From Comamonas sp. JUb58 (GTDB lineage Bacteria; Pseudomonadota; Gammaproteobacteria; Burkholderiales; Burkholderiaceae_C): a stretch of 64,000 bases of DNA. Below are positions 1 to 8,799 of this stretch, in pieces. Made by a program: the position numbers and the translations under genes. Where the stretch lies: positions 59,345 through 123,344 of the forward strand of contig NZ_SOAL01000019.1 of the NCBI RefSeq assembly GCF_004364775.1. Reading direction: 5' to 3'. The notes beneath the pieces are model-generated. The model had not been told where the DNA came from. It made no database searches and saw only the letters and a list, made by a program, of their open reading frames with translations. Position 1 is the first letter of the stretch. The number at the start of each line of letters is the position of its first letter.

Positions 1-94
1 AGGCTACGTTGGCAGCGGCGGCCCGCATCTCCCGCAGTCTGGCTGGATGACATTGAGATTTTGCTTGGTACTTGAATTGATAAAGGACTCTCCC

Positions 95-835
95 ATGAAC
101 TTCCGTCGCCTGGTCTTGAAGACCTCTTTGATCGCCCTGGCCTGTGGTGCAGGCGCTGCCTTTGCCCAGAACAATGTGCTGCGCGTGGCCACTGATGCCA
201 CCTTCCCACCCATGGAATTTGTCGAAAACGGCAAGAAGACCGGTTTTGACGTCGAGCTCGTCGAGGCCGTTGCGGCCAAGATGGGCAAGAAAGTCGAATG
301 GGTGGATATCGACTTCAAGGGCCTGGTGCCCGGTCTGATCGCCAAGCGCTACGACATGGCCGTCTCGGCCATCTACATCACCGATGAGCGCAAGAAGGTG
401 GTGGACTTTACCCAGCCTTACTACGCCGGCGGCCTGGTGGCCATGGTCAAGGAAGGCAGCCCCATCACCAAGCTGAGCGATCTGGATGGCAAGAAGGTCT
501 CGGTGCAGGTGGGCACCAAGTCGGTGGGCTACCTGACCGAGCACTTCCCGAAGGTGCAGCGCGTCGAGGTGGAAAAGAACCAGGAAATGTTCAACCTGGT
601 CGATATCGGCCGCGCCGATGCCGCTGTGACCGGCAAGCCCGCCGCCTTCCAGTACAACCGCACCCGTGGCGGCATGAAGGTGCTGGCCGAGCAGATCACC
701 ACCGAGGAATACGGCATGGCCATCCGCAAGGACACGCCCGAGCTGACCGCCGCGGTGAACAAGGCGCTGGAGCAGCTCAAGGCCGACGGTGGCTACAAGG
801 CCATCGTGGACAAGTGGTTCCCCAGCAGCAAGTAA
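95..835 (+). CDS. amino-acid ABC transporter periplasmic binding protein (probably histidine)
   Basis: This 246-residue protein is a family-3 (GlnH/HisJ-like) periplasmic solute-binding protein that would capture a polar amino acid for import. The first ~23 residues are a signal peptide ending in AGAAFAQ. The mature part opens with LRVATDATFPPMEFVENG, the typical start of this fold, and later has the hinge-type AVSAIYITDERKKVVDFTQPY. ATG at 95 was chosen because AAAGGA lies 7 bases upstream; an in-frame start at 47 would put extra residues before the signal peptide. It is followed by the permease, ATPase and hutDFG genes, so histidine or urocanate is the likely ligand. The ligand is inferred from context only. 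Confidence 0.88.
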   Translation: MNFRRLVLKTSLIALACGAGAAFAQNNVLRVATDATFPPMEFVENGKKTGFDVELVEAVAAKMGKKVEWVDIDFKGLVPGLIAKRYDMAVSAIYITDERKKVVDFTQPYYAGGLVAMVKEGSPITKLSDLDGKKVSVQVGTKSVGYLTEHFPKVQRVEVEKNQEMFNLVDIGRADAAVTGKPAAFQYNRTRGGMKVLAEQITTEEYGMAIRKDTPELTAAVNKALEQLKADGGYKAIVDKWFPSSK

Positions 836-898
836 TAGGCAAGGGTGCCGCAGCGCGCTGCCCAGGCAGTGCGCTGATCTGAGACGACAGGATTGACT

Positions 899-1567
899 AT
901 GGATTTGGATTTTTCGCCCGTCTGGGCAGGGTGGCCCGATCTGCTGCGCGGCGCAGCGGTGACGGTGGAGATCACGGCCGCAGCGCTGGTACTGGGTTGC
1001 GTGATGGGTCTGCTGATCGGCATTGGCCGGCTCAACCCGAAGAACAGGATCATCTACGGCATCTGCACGGCCTACGTGGCCGTCATCCGGGGCACGCCGC
1101 TCTTGGTGCAGCTGTTCATTCTGTTCTTCGGCCTGCCGCAGTTCGGCATCATGCTGCCGGCCTTTGCCTGCGGCGTGCTGGGCCTGGGCATCTACTCGGG
1201 CGCCTATGTGTCCGAGGTGGTGCGCGGCGCCATCCAGTCCATTGATCGCGGCCAGATGGAAGCCGCGCGCTCCATCGGCATGTCGTCCGGCCAGGCCATG
1301 GCCTCGGTGATCCTGCCCCAGGCCATCGTGCGCATGATTCCGCCGCTGGGCAACGAGTTCATTGCGCTGATCAAGAACTCGGCGCTGGTCTCGCTGCTCA
1401 CCATCCACGATGTGATGCACCAGGGCCAGAAGATCATCAGCGTGTCCTACCGCTCGCTGGAAGTGTATTTGGCGATTGCCGTGATTTATTTTGTGTTGAC
1501 CGGCGTGACCACCTTGGCACTGCGCCATTTTGAAAAGCGCATGCGCGCTGGAGGCATGGTGCAATGA
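899..1567 (+). CDS. amino-acid ABC transporter permease (hut-associated)
   Basis: This 222-residue inner-membrane permease is of the HisM/GlnP type. It has several hydrophobic helices and the [22 protein letters not shown] segment (about residues 121-142), the EAA loop that contacts the ATPase. ATG at 899 follows ACAGGA by 7 bases and is preferred to an in-frame TTG at 893. Its stop overlaps the ATPase start (ATGA), which implies translational coupling. Only one permease gene is present, so it probably works as a homodimer. Confidence 0.9.
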   Translation: MDLDFSPVWAGWPDLLRGAAVTVEITAAALVLGCVMGLLIGIGRLNPKNRIIYGICTAYVAVIRGTPLLVQLFILFFGLPQFGIMLPAFACGVLGLGIYSGAYVSEVVRGAIQSIDRGQMEAARSIGMSSGQAMASVILPQAIVRMIPPLGNEFIALIKNSALVSLLTIHDVMHQGQKIISVSYRSLEVYLAIAVIYFVLTGVTTLALRHFEKRMRAGGMVQ

Positions 1568-2340
1568 CCGCAGCTCCGTTGAATTCCGAATCCATGGTCC
1601 GCATCCGTGGGCTGCGCAAGGCCTTTGGCGAGCATGTGGTGCTCGACGGCATCGACTTCGATGTCAAGCCCCAACAAGTGGTGGTCGTCATCGGCCCCAG
1701 CGGCTCGGGCAAGAGCACCTTTCTGCGCTGCTGCAATGGCCTGGAAGTGCCGCAAGGCGGCAGTGTCGAGATCTGCGGCCGCACCCTGGTGCAGGACGGC
1801 CAGATGCTGCCCGAGAAAGCTCTGAACGCGCTGCGCGAAGAAGTGGGCATGGTGTTCCAGTCCTTCAACCTGTTCCCGCACCTGTCCGTGCTGGACAACG
1901 TGACCCTGGGCCCGCGCAAGCTCCACGGCCTGGGCCGCAAGGATGCCGATGCGCTGGCGCATGACCTGCTGAAAAAAGTGGGCCTGGGCCACAAGGCCGA
2001 TGCCATGCCCGGCAGCCTGTCGGGTGGGCAAAAGCAGCGCGTGGCCATTGCCCGTGCACTGGCCATGCGGCCCAAGGTGATGCTGTTTGACGAGCCGACC
2101 TCGGCGCTCGATCCCGAGCTGGTGGGCGAGGTGCTGCAGGTGATGAAGATGCTGGCGGCCGAGGGCATGACCATGATGGTGGTGACCCATGAAATGGGCT
2201 TTGCCAAGGAAGTGGCCGATGTGGTCGTCGTCATGGATGGCGGCGGCATCATCGAAGCCGGTGACCCGCAGACCATCTTCAGCAACCCGACCAAGGAGCG
2301 CACGCGCAGCTTTTTGCAGGCCGTGTTGACCAAGCAATAA
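1564..2340 (+). CDS. amino-acid ABC transporter ATP-binding protein (hut-associated)
   Basis: This 258-residue cytoplasmic ATPase energises the importer. It shows Walker [10 protein letters not shown], the signature LSGGQKQR, Walker B with [12 protein letters not shown], and the switch histidine in [11 protein letters not shown]. The length fits the GlnQ/HisP polar-amino-acid group. It overlaps the permease by 4 bases and is followed after 10 bases by hutD, so transport and catabolism are probably on one mRNA. Confidence 0.93.
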   Translation: MTAAPLNSESMVRIRGLRKAFGEHVVLDGIDFDVKPQQVVVVIGPSGSGKSTFLRCCNGLEVPQGGSVEICGRTLVQDGQMLPEKALNALREEVGMVFQSFNLFPHLSVLDNVTLGPRKLHGLGRKDADALAHDLLKKVGLGHKADAMPGSLSGGQKQRVAIARALAMRPKVMLFDEPTSALDPELVGEVLQVMKMLAAEGMTMMVVTHEMGFAKEVADVVVVMDGGGIIEAGDPQTIFSNPTKERTRSFLQAVLTKQ

Positions 2341-2350
2341 ACGGGTAGCT

Positions 2351-2947
2351 ATGAGCATGCAATTTTTCAGCAGCAGCGCGCTGCCCGCTACGCCATGGAA
2401 GAACGGCGGCGGCACCACCCAGGAGGTACTGTGCTGGCCGCCTGGCGCGAGTATCGACAGTTTTGCCTGGCGCATCAGCATTGCGCAAATTGCCAGCAGC
2501 GGGCCGTTCTCGGCCTTTGCGGGCATCGACCGCATCATCACCTTGCTCGGTGGTGATGGCGTGCATTTGCAAGCGGCCGATGGGAGTGTGGACCATCTGC
2601 TGCAGCACTGCCTGCAGCCCTTCGCCTTCTCAGGCGATGTGGCGCTGGACTGCCAGCTGCTGGGTGGCGCCTCGCAGGATCTGAATGTGATGACCCGGCG
2701 CGGCCGGGTGCAGGCGCAGGTCACCATCCACCGAGGTGGCAGCCTGGCACTGACCAGTGCCCAGGGCATGCTGCTGGCGCGGGCCGGCAGCTGGCGCTTG
2801 CCTGCGCAGCCGGCCACATTGACGGCCGGTGGCGAAGACGGCCTGTACTGGACCGCTGCGCTCAACGAGCCTCTGCAGCTGGATGCCAGCAGCGACGATG
2901 CCCTGCTGATCGCCGTCGCGCTGCAGGAGGTAGCACCCGGTGTCTGA
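2351..2947 (+). CDS. hutD: HutD family protein
   Basis: This 198-residue protein belongs to the HutD/Ves cupin-like family, recognisable from TPWKNGGGTTQEV near the N-terminus and WRISIAQIASSGPFSAFAG following it. HutD proteins accompany histidine-degradation operons. Their role is not firmly established; a limit on histidine catabolic flux has been proposed in Pseudomonas. Its end overlaps the GTG start of hutF by 8 bases. The family call is strong, the biochemical function open. Confidence 0.88.
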   Translation: MSMQFFSSSALPATPWKNGGGTTQEVLCWPPGASIDSFAWRISIAQIASSGPFSAFAGIDRIITLLGGDGVHLQAADGSVDHLLQHCLQPFAFSGDVALDCQLLGGASQDLNVMTRRGRVQAQVTIHRGGSLALTSAQGMLLARAGSWRLPAQPATLTAGGEDGLYWTAALNEPLQLDASSDDALLIAVALQEVAPGV

Positions 2948-4349
2948 TGCGATGAATACCCATAATCAATTGTTTGCCGCTCAGGCCCTGCTGCCCAGCG
3001 GCTGGGCCCAGAACGTGCTGCTGCGCTGGGATGCGCAAGGCCGCTTCACGTCTGTCGAAACCGGGGTCGATGCGACCCACTGCGCTGGCGTGGCGCAGGC
3101 CGCCGGCCCGGTGCTGCCGGGCATGCCCAACTTGCATTCGCATGCCTTCCAGCGCGGCTTTGCCGGGCTGTCGGAGTTCCGCGGCCAGGCGCAGGACAGC
3201 TTTTGGAGCTGGCGCAATCTGATGTACCGCTTTGCGGCCCGGCTGGGGCCCCAGCACCTGGAGGCGATTGCCACCTGGCTCTACATCGAGATGCTGGAAG
3301 CGGGCTACACCAGCGTCTGCGAGTTCCACTACCTGCACCACCAGCCGGACGGCCAGGCCTATGCGCCAGATGGCGAGTTGAGCCTGGCGCTGCTGCGTGC
3401 GGCGCACACGGCGGGCATCGGCATCACCTTGCTGCCGGTGCTGTACCAGAACAGCGGCTTTGGCGGCCAGGCGCCCAATGAGGGGCAAAAGCGCTTTATC
3501 CGCAGCACCGATAACATGCTGCGCCTGCTGGAGACCTTGGCCCCCGCCTGCAACGCCCAAGGCGCGGCTCTGGGCCTGGCGCCGCATTCGCTGCGCGCCG
3601 TGGCGCCCCAGGCCTTGCAGGAGGCCGTGCAGGGCCTGCATGCGCTGAATGCCCAGGCACCCGTACACATCCACATTGCCGAGCAAATGGCGGAGGTGAA
3701 TGCCTGCGTGGCCTGGAGTGGCCAGCGCCCGGTGGCCTGGTTGCTGGACCATATGCCGGTGGACGCGCGCTGGTGCCTAGTGCATGCCACGCACATGGAC
3801 GAGGCCGAATACGCAGCCGCAGCCGTATCGCAAGCGGTGGCAGGCCTGTGTCCGCTGACGGAAGCCAACCTGGGCGATGGCATCTTCGACCTGCCGCGCT
3901 GGCAGGCCGGCAATGGCCGCTGGGGCATTGGCTCGGACAGCCATATCGGCGTGAACGCCGCCGAAGAGCTGATGATGCTGGAGTACAGCCAGCGCCTGCA
4001 ATCGCAGCAACGCAATGTGGCGGCCAGCGCCCAGCAGCCCCATGTGGGCAGCCATATGCTGCTGGCAGCGGTGCAGGGTGGCGCGCAGGCCAGTGGCCGT
4101 GCGGTGGCCGGCCTGGCCGTGGGCCAGCAGGCTGATTGGGTGGAGCTCGATGGCCAGCACCTGGCACTGGCTGGCTTGCCGGCGGCCGAGCAGCTCGATG
4201 CCCATGTGTTTGCCAGCAGCCGCAGCAGTGCGGTGGCCCGTGTCTGGGTGGGCGGCCAGTGCCGCGTGGCCGAAGGCCGCCACCCGCTGCACCAGAGCGC
4301 GCAGCGCGGCTTTGTCGCCGCACGTACCGAACTTCTTCAGGAGCCATGA
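2940..4349 (+). CDS. hutF: formimidoylglutamate deiminase HutF
   Basis: This 469-residue enzyme of the amidohydrolase superfamily would convert N-formimidoyl-L-glutamate to N-formyl-L-glutamate and ammonia in the five-step histidine pathway. The metal-site elements are visible: NLHSHAFQR (HxH) near residue 65, HIHIAEQ in the middle and GSDSHIGVNAAEE later. The GTG at 2940 is preferred because GGAGG lies 9 bases before it; the first ATG, at 2952, is too far from that ribosome site. The neighbours hutD and hutG support the assignment. Confidence 0.92.
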   Translation: MSDAMNTHNQLFAAQALLPSGWAQNVLLRWDAQGRFTSVETGVDATHCAGVAQAAGPVLPGMPNLHSHAFQRGFAGLSEFRGQAQDSFWSWRNLMYRFAARLGPQHLEAIATWLYIEMLEAGYTSVCEFHYLHHQPDGQAYAPDGELSLALLRAAHTAGIGITLLPVLYQNSGFGGQAPNEGQKRFIRSTDNMLRLLETLAPACNAQGAALGLAPHSLRAVAPQALQEAVQGLHALNAQAPVHIHIAEQMAEVNACVAWSGQRPVAWLLDHMPVDARWCLVHATHMDEAEYAAAAVSQAVAGLCPLTEANLGDGIFDLPRWQAGNGRWGIGSDSHIGVNAAEELMMLEYSQRLQSQQRNVAASAQQPHVGSHMLLAAVQGGAQASGRAVAGLAVGQQADWVELDGQHLALAGLPAAEQLDAHVFASSRSSAVARVWVGGQCRVAEGRHPLHQSAQRGFVAARTELLQEP

Positions 4350-4352
4350 TCC

Positions 4353-5180
4353 ATGCATTTTGAAACCGACCGCGCCGCCTTCGAGTTCCGCCAAGGCACG
4401 GCGCCGCTGCTGATCTCCTTCCCCCATGTGGGCACCTATGTGCCGCCCACGCTGGCCGAGCGCTTTACGCCCGAAGCGCGCGAGGTGCATGACACCGACT
4501 GGCACCTGCCGCTGCTCTATGCCTTTGCGCAGGAGATCGGTGCCTCGACCCTGGTGGCCACGCATTCGCGCCTGGTGGTGGACATGAACCGTCCCCCCGA
4601 TGGCGCCAGCCTCTACCCCGGCCAGAGCGTGACCGGCCTGTGCCCGGTGGACACCTTTGCCGACACCCCCGTCTACCAAAGCGCCGCGCTGCAGCCCGAT
4701 GATGCCGAGATTGCCCAGCGCCGCGACCAGGTCTGGAAGCCCTACCACGACCAGCTGGCCGCCGAGCTGGCCCGCATCCAGGCGCTGCATGGCGCCGCGG
4801 GCCTGTGGGATGCGCATTCGATCCAGTCGGTGCTGCCACGCTTTTTTGAGGGCAAGCTGCCCGATCTGAACCTGGGCACCAACAAGGGCGCCAGCTGCGG
4901 CGAAGGCCTGGGCGAAGCGCTGCTGGCCGAGGCGCGCAATGGCGAGGTCGACGGCTTCAGCAGCGTGCTTAATGGCCGCTTTCAGGGCGGCTACATCACG
5001 CGCCACTACGGCCAGCCAGCGCAGAACGTGCATGCCATCCAGCTGGAGATGACGCAGAGCAGCTATATGCAGGAGCACATGCCCTTTGATTACCTGCCGG
5101 CCGTGGCCGCCAAGGTGCAGCCCCATGTGCGCCGCATGGTGGAGACCTTGCTGGCCTACGTGCAGCAATCGGCACGCTGA
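4353..5180 (+). CDS. hutG: N-formylglutamate deformylase HutG
   Basis: This 275-residue hydrolase takes N-formylglutamate to glutamate and formate, the last step of the HutF branch. FPHVGTYVPPT near the N-terminus, HSRLVVDMNRPPDG around residue 70 and WDAHSIQS around residue 150 match the N-formylglutamate amidohydrolase family and supply likely metal-binding residues. It starts 3 bases after hutF behind an AGGAG site and is the last gene before a strong terminator, so it closes the operon. Confidence 0.93.
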   Translation: MHFETDRAAFEFRQGTAPLLISFPHVGTYVPPTLAERFTPEAREVHDTDWHLPLLYAFAQEIGASTLVATHSRLVVDMNRPPDGASLYPGQSVTGLCPVDTFADTPVYQSAALQPDDAEIAQRRDQVWKPYHDQLAAELARIQALHGAAGLWDAHSIQSVLPRFFEGKLPDLNLGTNKGASCGEGLGEALLAEARNGEVDGFSSVLNGRFQGGYITRHYGQPAQNVHAIQLEMTQSSYMQEHMPFDYLPAVAAKVQPHVRRMVETLLAYVQQSAR

Positions 5181-5198
5181 TCCCGACACCTCCGCAAA

Positions 5199-5239
5199 CG
5201 GTATCCCCGGCTTGCAGGGCAGGCCGGGGATGCCGTTTT
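5199..5239 (+). terminator. rho-independent terminator of the hut operon
   Basis: A 13-bp stem (CGGTATCCCCGGC at 5199-5211 with GCCGGGGATGCCG at 5223-5235, one G-T pair) is followed at once by a run of Ts. It lies 18 bases after the hutG stop. Confidence 0.85.
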
Positions 5240-5314
5240 TTGCTGTACTGGCCCAGCAGGTTTTGCTGCTGACAGGCCGCGTCTGCCAGACAAACCGCCC
5301 GACAATAGCGGGCT

Positions 5315-6742
5315 ATGACTACCTCTCGCACCGACAACGCGGCAGCCGCTCCTGCGGCGGCTTTCTGGACCGACCTTGTGCAAGCGCTGGGCCCCAACGG
5401 CTTTTCGCGCGGCGCCGACGCCATCCCGCAGAAGTACTGGACCGACTGGAGCGGCACGCCGCCGGTGCCGCCGCTGGCGCTGCTGCGCCCGCGCAGCACG
5501 GACGAGGTCAGCGCCTTGTTGCGCATCTGCCATGCCCACCGGGTGCCGGTGGTGCCCCAGGGCGGTCTGACCGGGCTGGCCGGCGCGGCCGTGCCAGTGG
5601 CCCAGGGTGTGGCGGTGGCGATGGACCGCATGCACCAGATCGAGGACGTGAATGCGCGCACCGGCCTGATGACCGTGCAGTCCGGGGTGAGCCTGCAGAC
5701 GGTGCAGGAAGCGGCCGTGGCGGCCGGCTGGGTGTTTGGCGTGGACCTGGGCGCGCGCGGCAGCTGCCAGATTGGCGGCAATGTCTCCACCAATGCGGGC
5801 GGCAATGGCGTGCTGCAAAACGGCATGATGCGCGAGCAGGTGCTGGGACTGGAGGTGGTGCTGGCCGATGGCACGGTGCTGCCGATGCTGCGCCCCATGC
5901 TGAAGAACAACACCGGCTACGACCTCAAGCAGTTCTTTATCGGTGCCGAGGGAACCCTGGGCATCATCACCCGCGTGCTGCTGCGCCTGCGGCCCGCACC
6001 GCAGGCCAAGGCCACCTGCATGGTGGCCCTGCCGGGCTTTGACGAGGCGCTGGCGGTGCTGGCGCGCATGCAGGCCCGTTTTGGCAACAGCGTGGCCGCG
6101 TTCGAGCTGATGTGGAGCGACTTTGTGCAGACCTCCATCCAGTGGCAAAAGCTGCAGCCCGCGTTTGCCGAGCAGCACCCGCTGCAGGCGCTGATCGATG
6201 TGGACGGCAAGGACGAGGCCGCGCTGCGCGCTGCGGTGGAAGAGGCCTTGGGCGAGGCCATGGAGGCTGGCGAGGTGGTGGATGCGGTGATTGCGCAATC
6301 GAGCGAGCAGGCCAGGAGCCTGTGGAAGCTGCGCGAGGCACCGGCCGAGATGACCGCATACATGCACCCACCGGTGAACTTTGACGTCAGCCTGCCCCAG
6401 GTGGACATTGGCCGCTTTGCCGCTGCCTGCCGCGCCGCGTTTGATGCGCGCTGGCCCGGCCACCACAGCCTGTTCTTTGGCCATGTGGGCGACGGCAATC
6501 TGCATGTCACCACCGACAGCCAAACCATCAATGGCGAGGACGAGGCGCTGGAGGCCGTGCTGTACGGCCTGGTGCAGCAGTTCCAGGGCAGCGTATCGGC
6601 CGAGCATGGCATTGGCCTGCACAAGATGCCCTACCTGGGCTTTAGCCGCACCTCGCAAGAGTTGGCTGCGATGCGGGCGATCAAGCAGGCGCTCGATCCG
6701 CTGGGGTTGATGAACCCAGGCAAGGTGTTGGCGGCGGACTGA
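5315..6742 (+). CDS. FAD-binding oxidoreductase, GlcD/D-2-hydroxyglutarate dehydrogenase type
   Basis: This 475-residue flavoprotein has the FAD_binding_4 domain in its first half (RPRSTDEVSALLRI, then VPQGGLTGLAGAAVP) and the FAD-oxidase C domain in its second half (FGHVGDGNLHV and SAEHGIGLHK). Such enzymes oxidise D-2-hydroxyacids such as D-lactate, glycolate or D-2-hydroxyglutarate. It stands alone between two terminators, so the neighbours do not reveal the substrate. It is distinct from the Dld-type enzyme at 42637. Confidence 0.85.
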   Translation: MTTSRTDNAAAAPAAAFWTDLVQALGPNGFSRGADAIPQKYWTDWSGTPPVPPLALLRPRSTDEVSALLRICHAHRVPVVPQGGLTGLAGAAVPVAQGVAVAMDRMHQIEDVNARTGLMTVQSGVSLQTVQEAAVAAGWVFGVDLGARGSCQIGGNVSTNAGGNGVLQNGMMREQVLGLEVVLADGTVLPMLRPMLKNNTGYDLKQFFIGAEGTLGIITRVLLRLRPAPQAKATCMVALPGFDEALAVLARMQARFGNSVAAFELMWSDFVQTSIQWQKLQPAFAEQHPLQALIDVDGKDEAALRAAVEEALGEAMEAGEVVDAVIAQSSEQARSLWKLREAPAEMTAYMHPPVNFDVSLPQVDIGRFAAACRAAFDARWPGHHSLFFGHVGDGNLHVTTDSQTINGEDEALEAVLYGLVQQFQGSVSAEHGIGLHKMPYLGFSRTSQELAAMRAIKQALDPLGLMNPGKVLAAD

Positions 6743-6769
6743 AGTCCGTTCTAGCCCCTGCCTACAGAG

Positions 6770-6806
6770 CCGGCGCCTGCAGCAATGCATGCGCCGGTTT
6801 GCTTTT
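6770..6806 (+). terminator. rho-independent terminator after the FAD oxidoreductase
   Basis: The arms CCGGCGC (6770-6776) and GCGCCGG (6791-6797) are perfectly complementary and are followed by TTTGCTTTT. Confidence 0.7.
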
Positions 6807-6960
6807 GGGGGCTGGTCCATGGCCCAGGGCACCGATGTGGTGCGATCTGGCTTTAGCCGGCAGCCTGGCCAGCACGCCACATGCCCGCAGGCCCCGTATC
6901 CAGGCGCTTTCCCGGCCCATGGCATAGAAACTGCTACCTTTTGAAACAAACCCGCAATGG

Positions 6961-8217
6961 ATGACAACGTACAAATGGGATGGCATGCAAATGGTGCAGA
7001 TGGCTGCGATTGACAAGGCCGATACGGCCTGGCTCTTGGTCTCTACGGTGCTGGTGTTGCTGATGACACTGCCGGGCATTGCGCTCTTCTATGCCGGGCT
7101 GGTGCGGCGCAAGAACGTGGTCAACACGATGGTAGCGGTGTTTGCGGTGGCGGCCGTGGTGGCGCTCACCTGGTTTGCGCTGGGCTACTCGCTGGCCTTC
7201 AGCAAGTCATCGGCCTGGCTGGGCGGGCTGGACCGGGCCTGGTTCTCGTCCATGCGGCTGGATGCGGCGGCCGGCACCGTGTCGGTCAGCCACCTGGCGC
7301 CCCATCTGCCCGAGTCGCTGTATGCGCTGTTCCAGATGGCCTTTGCCGTCATCACCACCACCTTGATCATTGGCGCCGTGGTCGAGCGCATGCGCTTTTC
7401 GGCGCTGCTGCTGTTCTCGGCGCTGTGGAGCGTGCTGGTCTATGCGCCGGTGGCCCACTGGGTGTGGGAGAGCGATGGCTGGCTCAACAAGCTGGGCGCG
7501 CTGGACTTTGCCGGTGGCGCGGTGGTGCACGTCAATGCGGGGGTATCAGCGCTCGTCTGCGCGGCCATGCTGGGCCGGCGCCAGGGCTATGGCCGCCAGG
7601 CCTTTGAGCCCCACAGCCTGGGCTGGACGGCGATGGGCGCAGCGCTGCTGCTGATTGGCTGGTTTGGCTTCAATGCCGGCTCGGCGCTGTCGGCCGATGG
7701 CCGGGCCGCGCTGGCCATGCTGGTCACCATGGTGGCCGCTGCGGCTGGTGCGCTGTCCTGGATGCTGGTCGAGTGGTGGGTGCGCGGCGCGCCGACCTTG
7801 CTGGGCGTGCTCTCGGGTCTGATTGGTGGTCTGGTGGCCATCACACCGGCTGCCGGTTTTGTACAGCTGGGCGGCGCGGTGGCGATTGGCCTGATCGCCG
7901 GCGTGGCCTGCTTTTGGGGCGCTACCTGGCTCAAGCGCCGCCTGGGTGTGGATGACTCGCTCGATGTATTTGGTGTGCACGGCGTGGGCGGCATTGCCGG
8001 CTCGCTGCTCACCGCCGTGTTTGCCGACCGCGCCATTGCCGGGGTGGATGCCACGGTGCTGAACCAGCTGGTCGCAGTGGCGGCGGTGGCGATTTACAGC
8101 GCAGTGGGCACTGCCATTTTGCTGACCTTGATCCGTGTGGTTCTGCCTTTGCGGGTGACCACGCAGCAGGAGCTGGATGGGCTGGATGTCAGCCTGCACC
8201 AGGAAAGCCAAAACTGA
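6961..8217 (+). CDS. amt: ammonium transporter (Amt family)
   Basis: This 418-residue polytopic membrane protein would conduct ammonium across the inner membrane. Family signatures include ADTAWLLVSTVLVLLMTLPG with FYAGLVRRKNVVNT at the N-terminus, DFAGGAVVHVNAGVSALV in the middle and DVFGVHGVGGIAGSLLTAVFA near the end. No clear ribosome site precedes the ATG at 6961; ATG at 6985 is an alternative that removes eight residues. No glnK/PII gene is adjacent, unlike many amtB loci. Confidence 0.92.
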   Translation: MTTYKWDGMQMVQMAAIDKADTAWLLVSTVLVLLMTLPGIALFYAGLVRRKNVVNTMVAVFAVAAVVALTWFALGYSLAFSKSSAWLGGLDRAWFSSMRLDAAAGTVSVSHLAPHLPESLYALFQMAFAVITTTLIIGAVVERMRFSALLLFSALWSVLVYAPVAHWVWESDGWLNKLGALDFAGGAVVHVNAGVSALVCAAMLGRRQGYGRQAFEPHSLGWTAMGAALLLIGWFGFNAGSALSADGRAALAMLVTMVAAAAGALSWMLVEWWVRGAPTLLGVLSGLIGGLVAITPAAGFVQLGGAVAIGLIAGVACFWGATWLKRRLGVDDSLDVFGVHGVGGIAGSLLTAVFADRAIAGVDATVLNQLVAVAAVAIYSAVGTAILLTLIRVVLPLRVTTQQELDGLDVSLHQESQN

Positions 8218-8320
8218 GTTGAATTGAGATGTGCGGCGCTGCACTGTGCCGCCGCGCTACCCGGCTGCGCCGCCTTGGCTGCGCAGCCGGCCCATCAGGT
8301 TCTGCCACGGAGGAGCTTGT

Positions 8321-8641
8321 ATGAACGACAGTGAACGCCTGGCCATCGCCGCGCATTTGCATGTGGCGCTGCGCCGCAAGACGGGCCGGGTCACCGATAC
8401 CGAGTGGATGGCCAGCGATACCGCGTATGGCCAGGCCATGGCCCAGTTTGCGCTGAACCATGCCCGCAGCCACCAGGACGCAGAGCTGGAGCGGCTGGCG
8501 CTGCGTTTTGCCGCCAGCTTGCCGGGCGCGCCAGCACCGGCGGCCGCCACCTTGGGCGCTGCGGTGGCGGGGCCGGCAGCGGATGCTGCTGCGCCGGGCC
8601 TGGTGGCGAGTGCCAAGCGCTATGTAGGCGGCTTGCGTTGA
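8321..8641 (+). CDS. hypothetical protein, 106 residues
   Basis: A strong AGGAG site at 8310-8314 precedes this ATG, and codon use matches the neighbours, so I take it as a real gene. The N-terminal ~65 residues are charged and probably helical (MNDSERLAIAAHLHVALRR). The C-terminal third is an alanine- and proline-rich linker followed by SAKRYVGGLR. It shows no signal peptide or membrane helix and I do not recognise the family. Confidence 0.6.
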   Translation: MNDSERLAIAAHLHVALRRKTGRVTDTEWMASDTAYGQAMAQFALNHARSHQDAELERLALRFAASLPGAPAPAAATLGAAVAGPAADAAAPGLVASAKRYVGGLR

Positions 8642-8698
8642 AGGGATAGCGAGAGGGAGGGAAGGGGAAGCCCGGGAACAGAAATAGATCGAAACGGA

Positions 8699-8739
8699 AC
8701 AAATGATCCATTAATGTATTGAAAAAATACAAATGATCC
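8699..8739 (+). repeat. two 11-bp direct repeats 30 bp apart (candidate operator)
   Basis: ACAAATGATCC occurs at 8699-8709 and again at 8729-8739, a 30-bp period of about three helical turns. The second copy lies entirely in the spacer of the promoter at 8719-8746. That placement suggests a repressor or activator site controlling the aminotransferase gene. The binding protein is unknown. Confidence 0.5.
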
Positions 8740-8746
8740 TTATACT
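8719..8746 (+). promoter_or_regulatory. sigma-70-type promoter for the aminotransferase gene
   Basis: TTGAAA (8719-8724), a 16-bp spacer and TATACT (8741-8746) form a near-consensus promoter 54 bp upstream of the ATG at 8800. It is unusually well conserved for this GC-rich sequence. Confidence 0.65.
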
Positions 8747-8799
8747 ATGCGTATCGCTGCCGGCGCAGGGCTGGTGTCGCATTGTGAAGGAGTGCTCGC

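Noticed and set aside
5156..6967. 603-codon antisense frame opposite the FAD oxidoreductase
   Set aside because: Repetitive His/Gln/Arg-rich translation and no domain; overlaps a gene with clear motifs.
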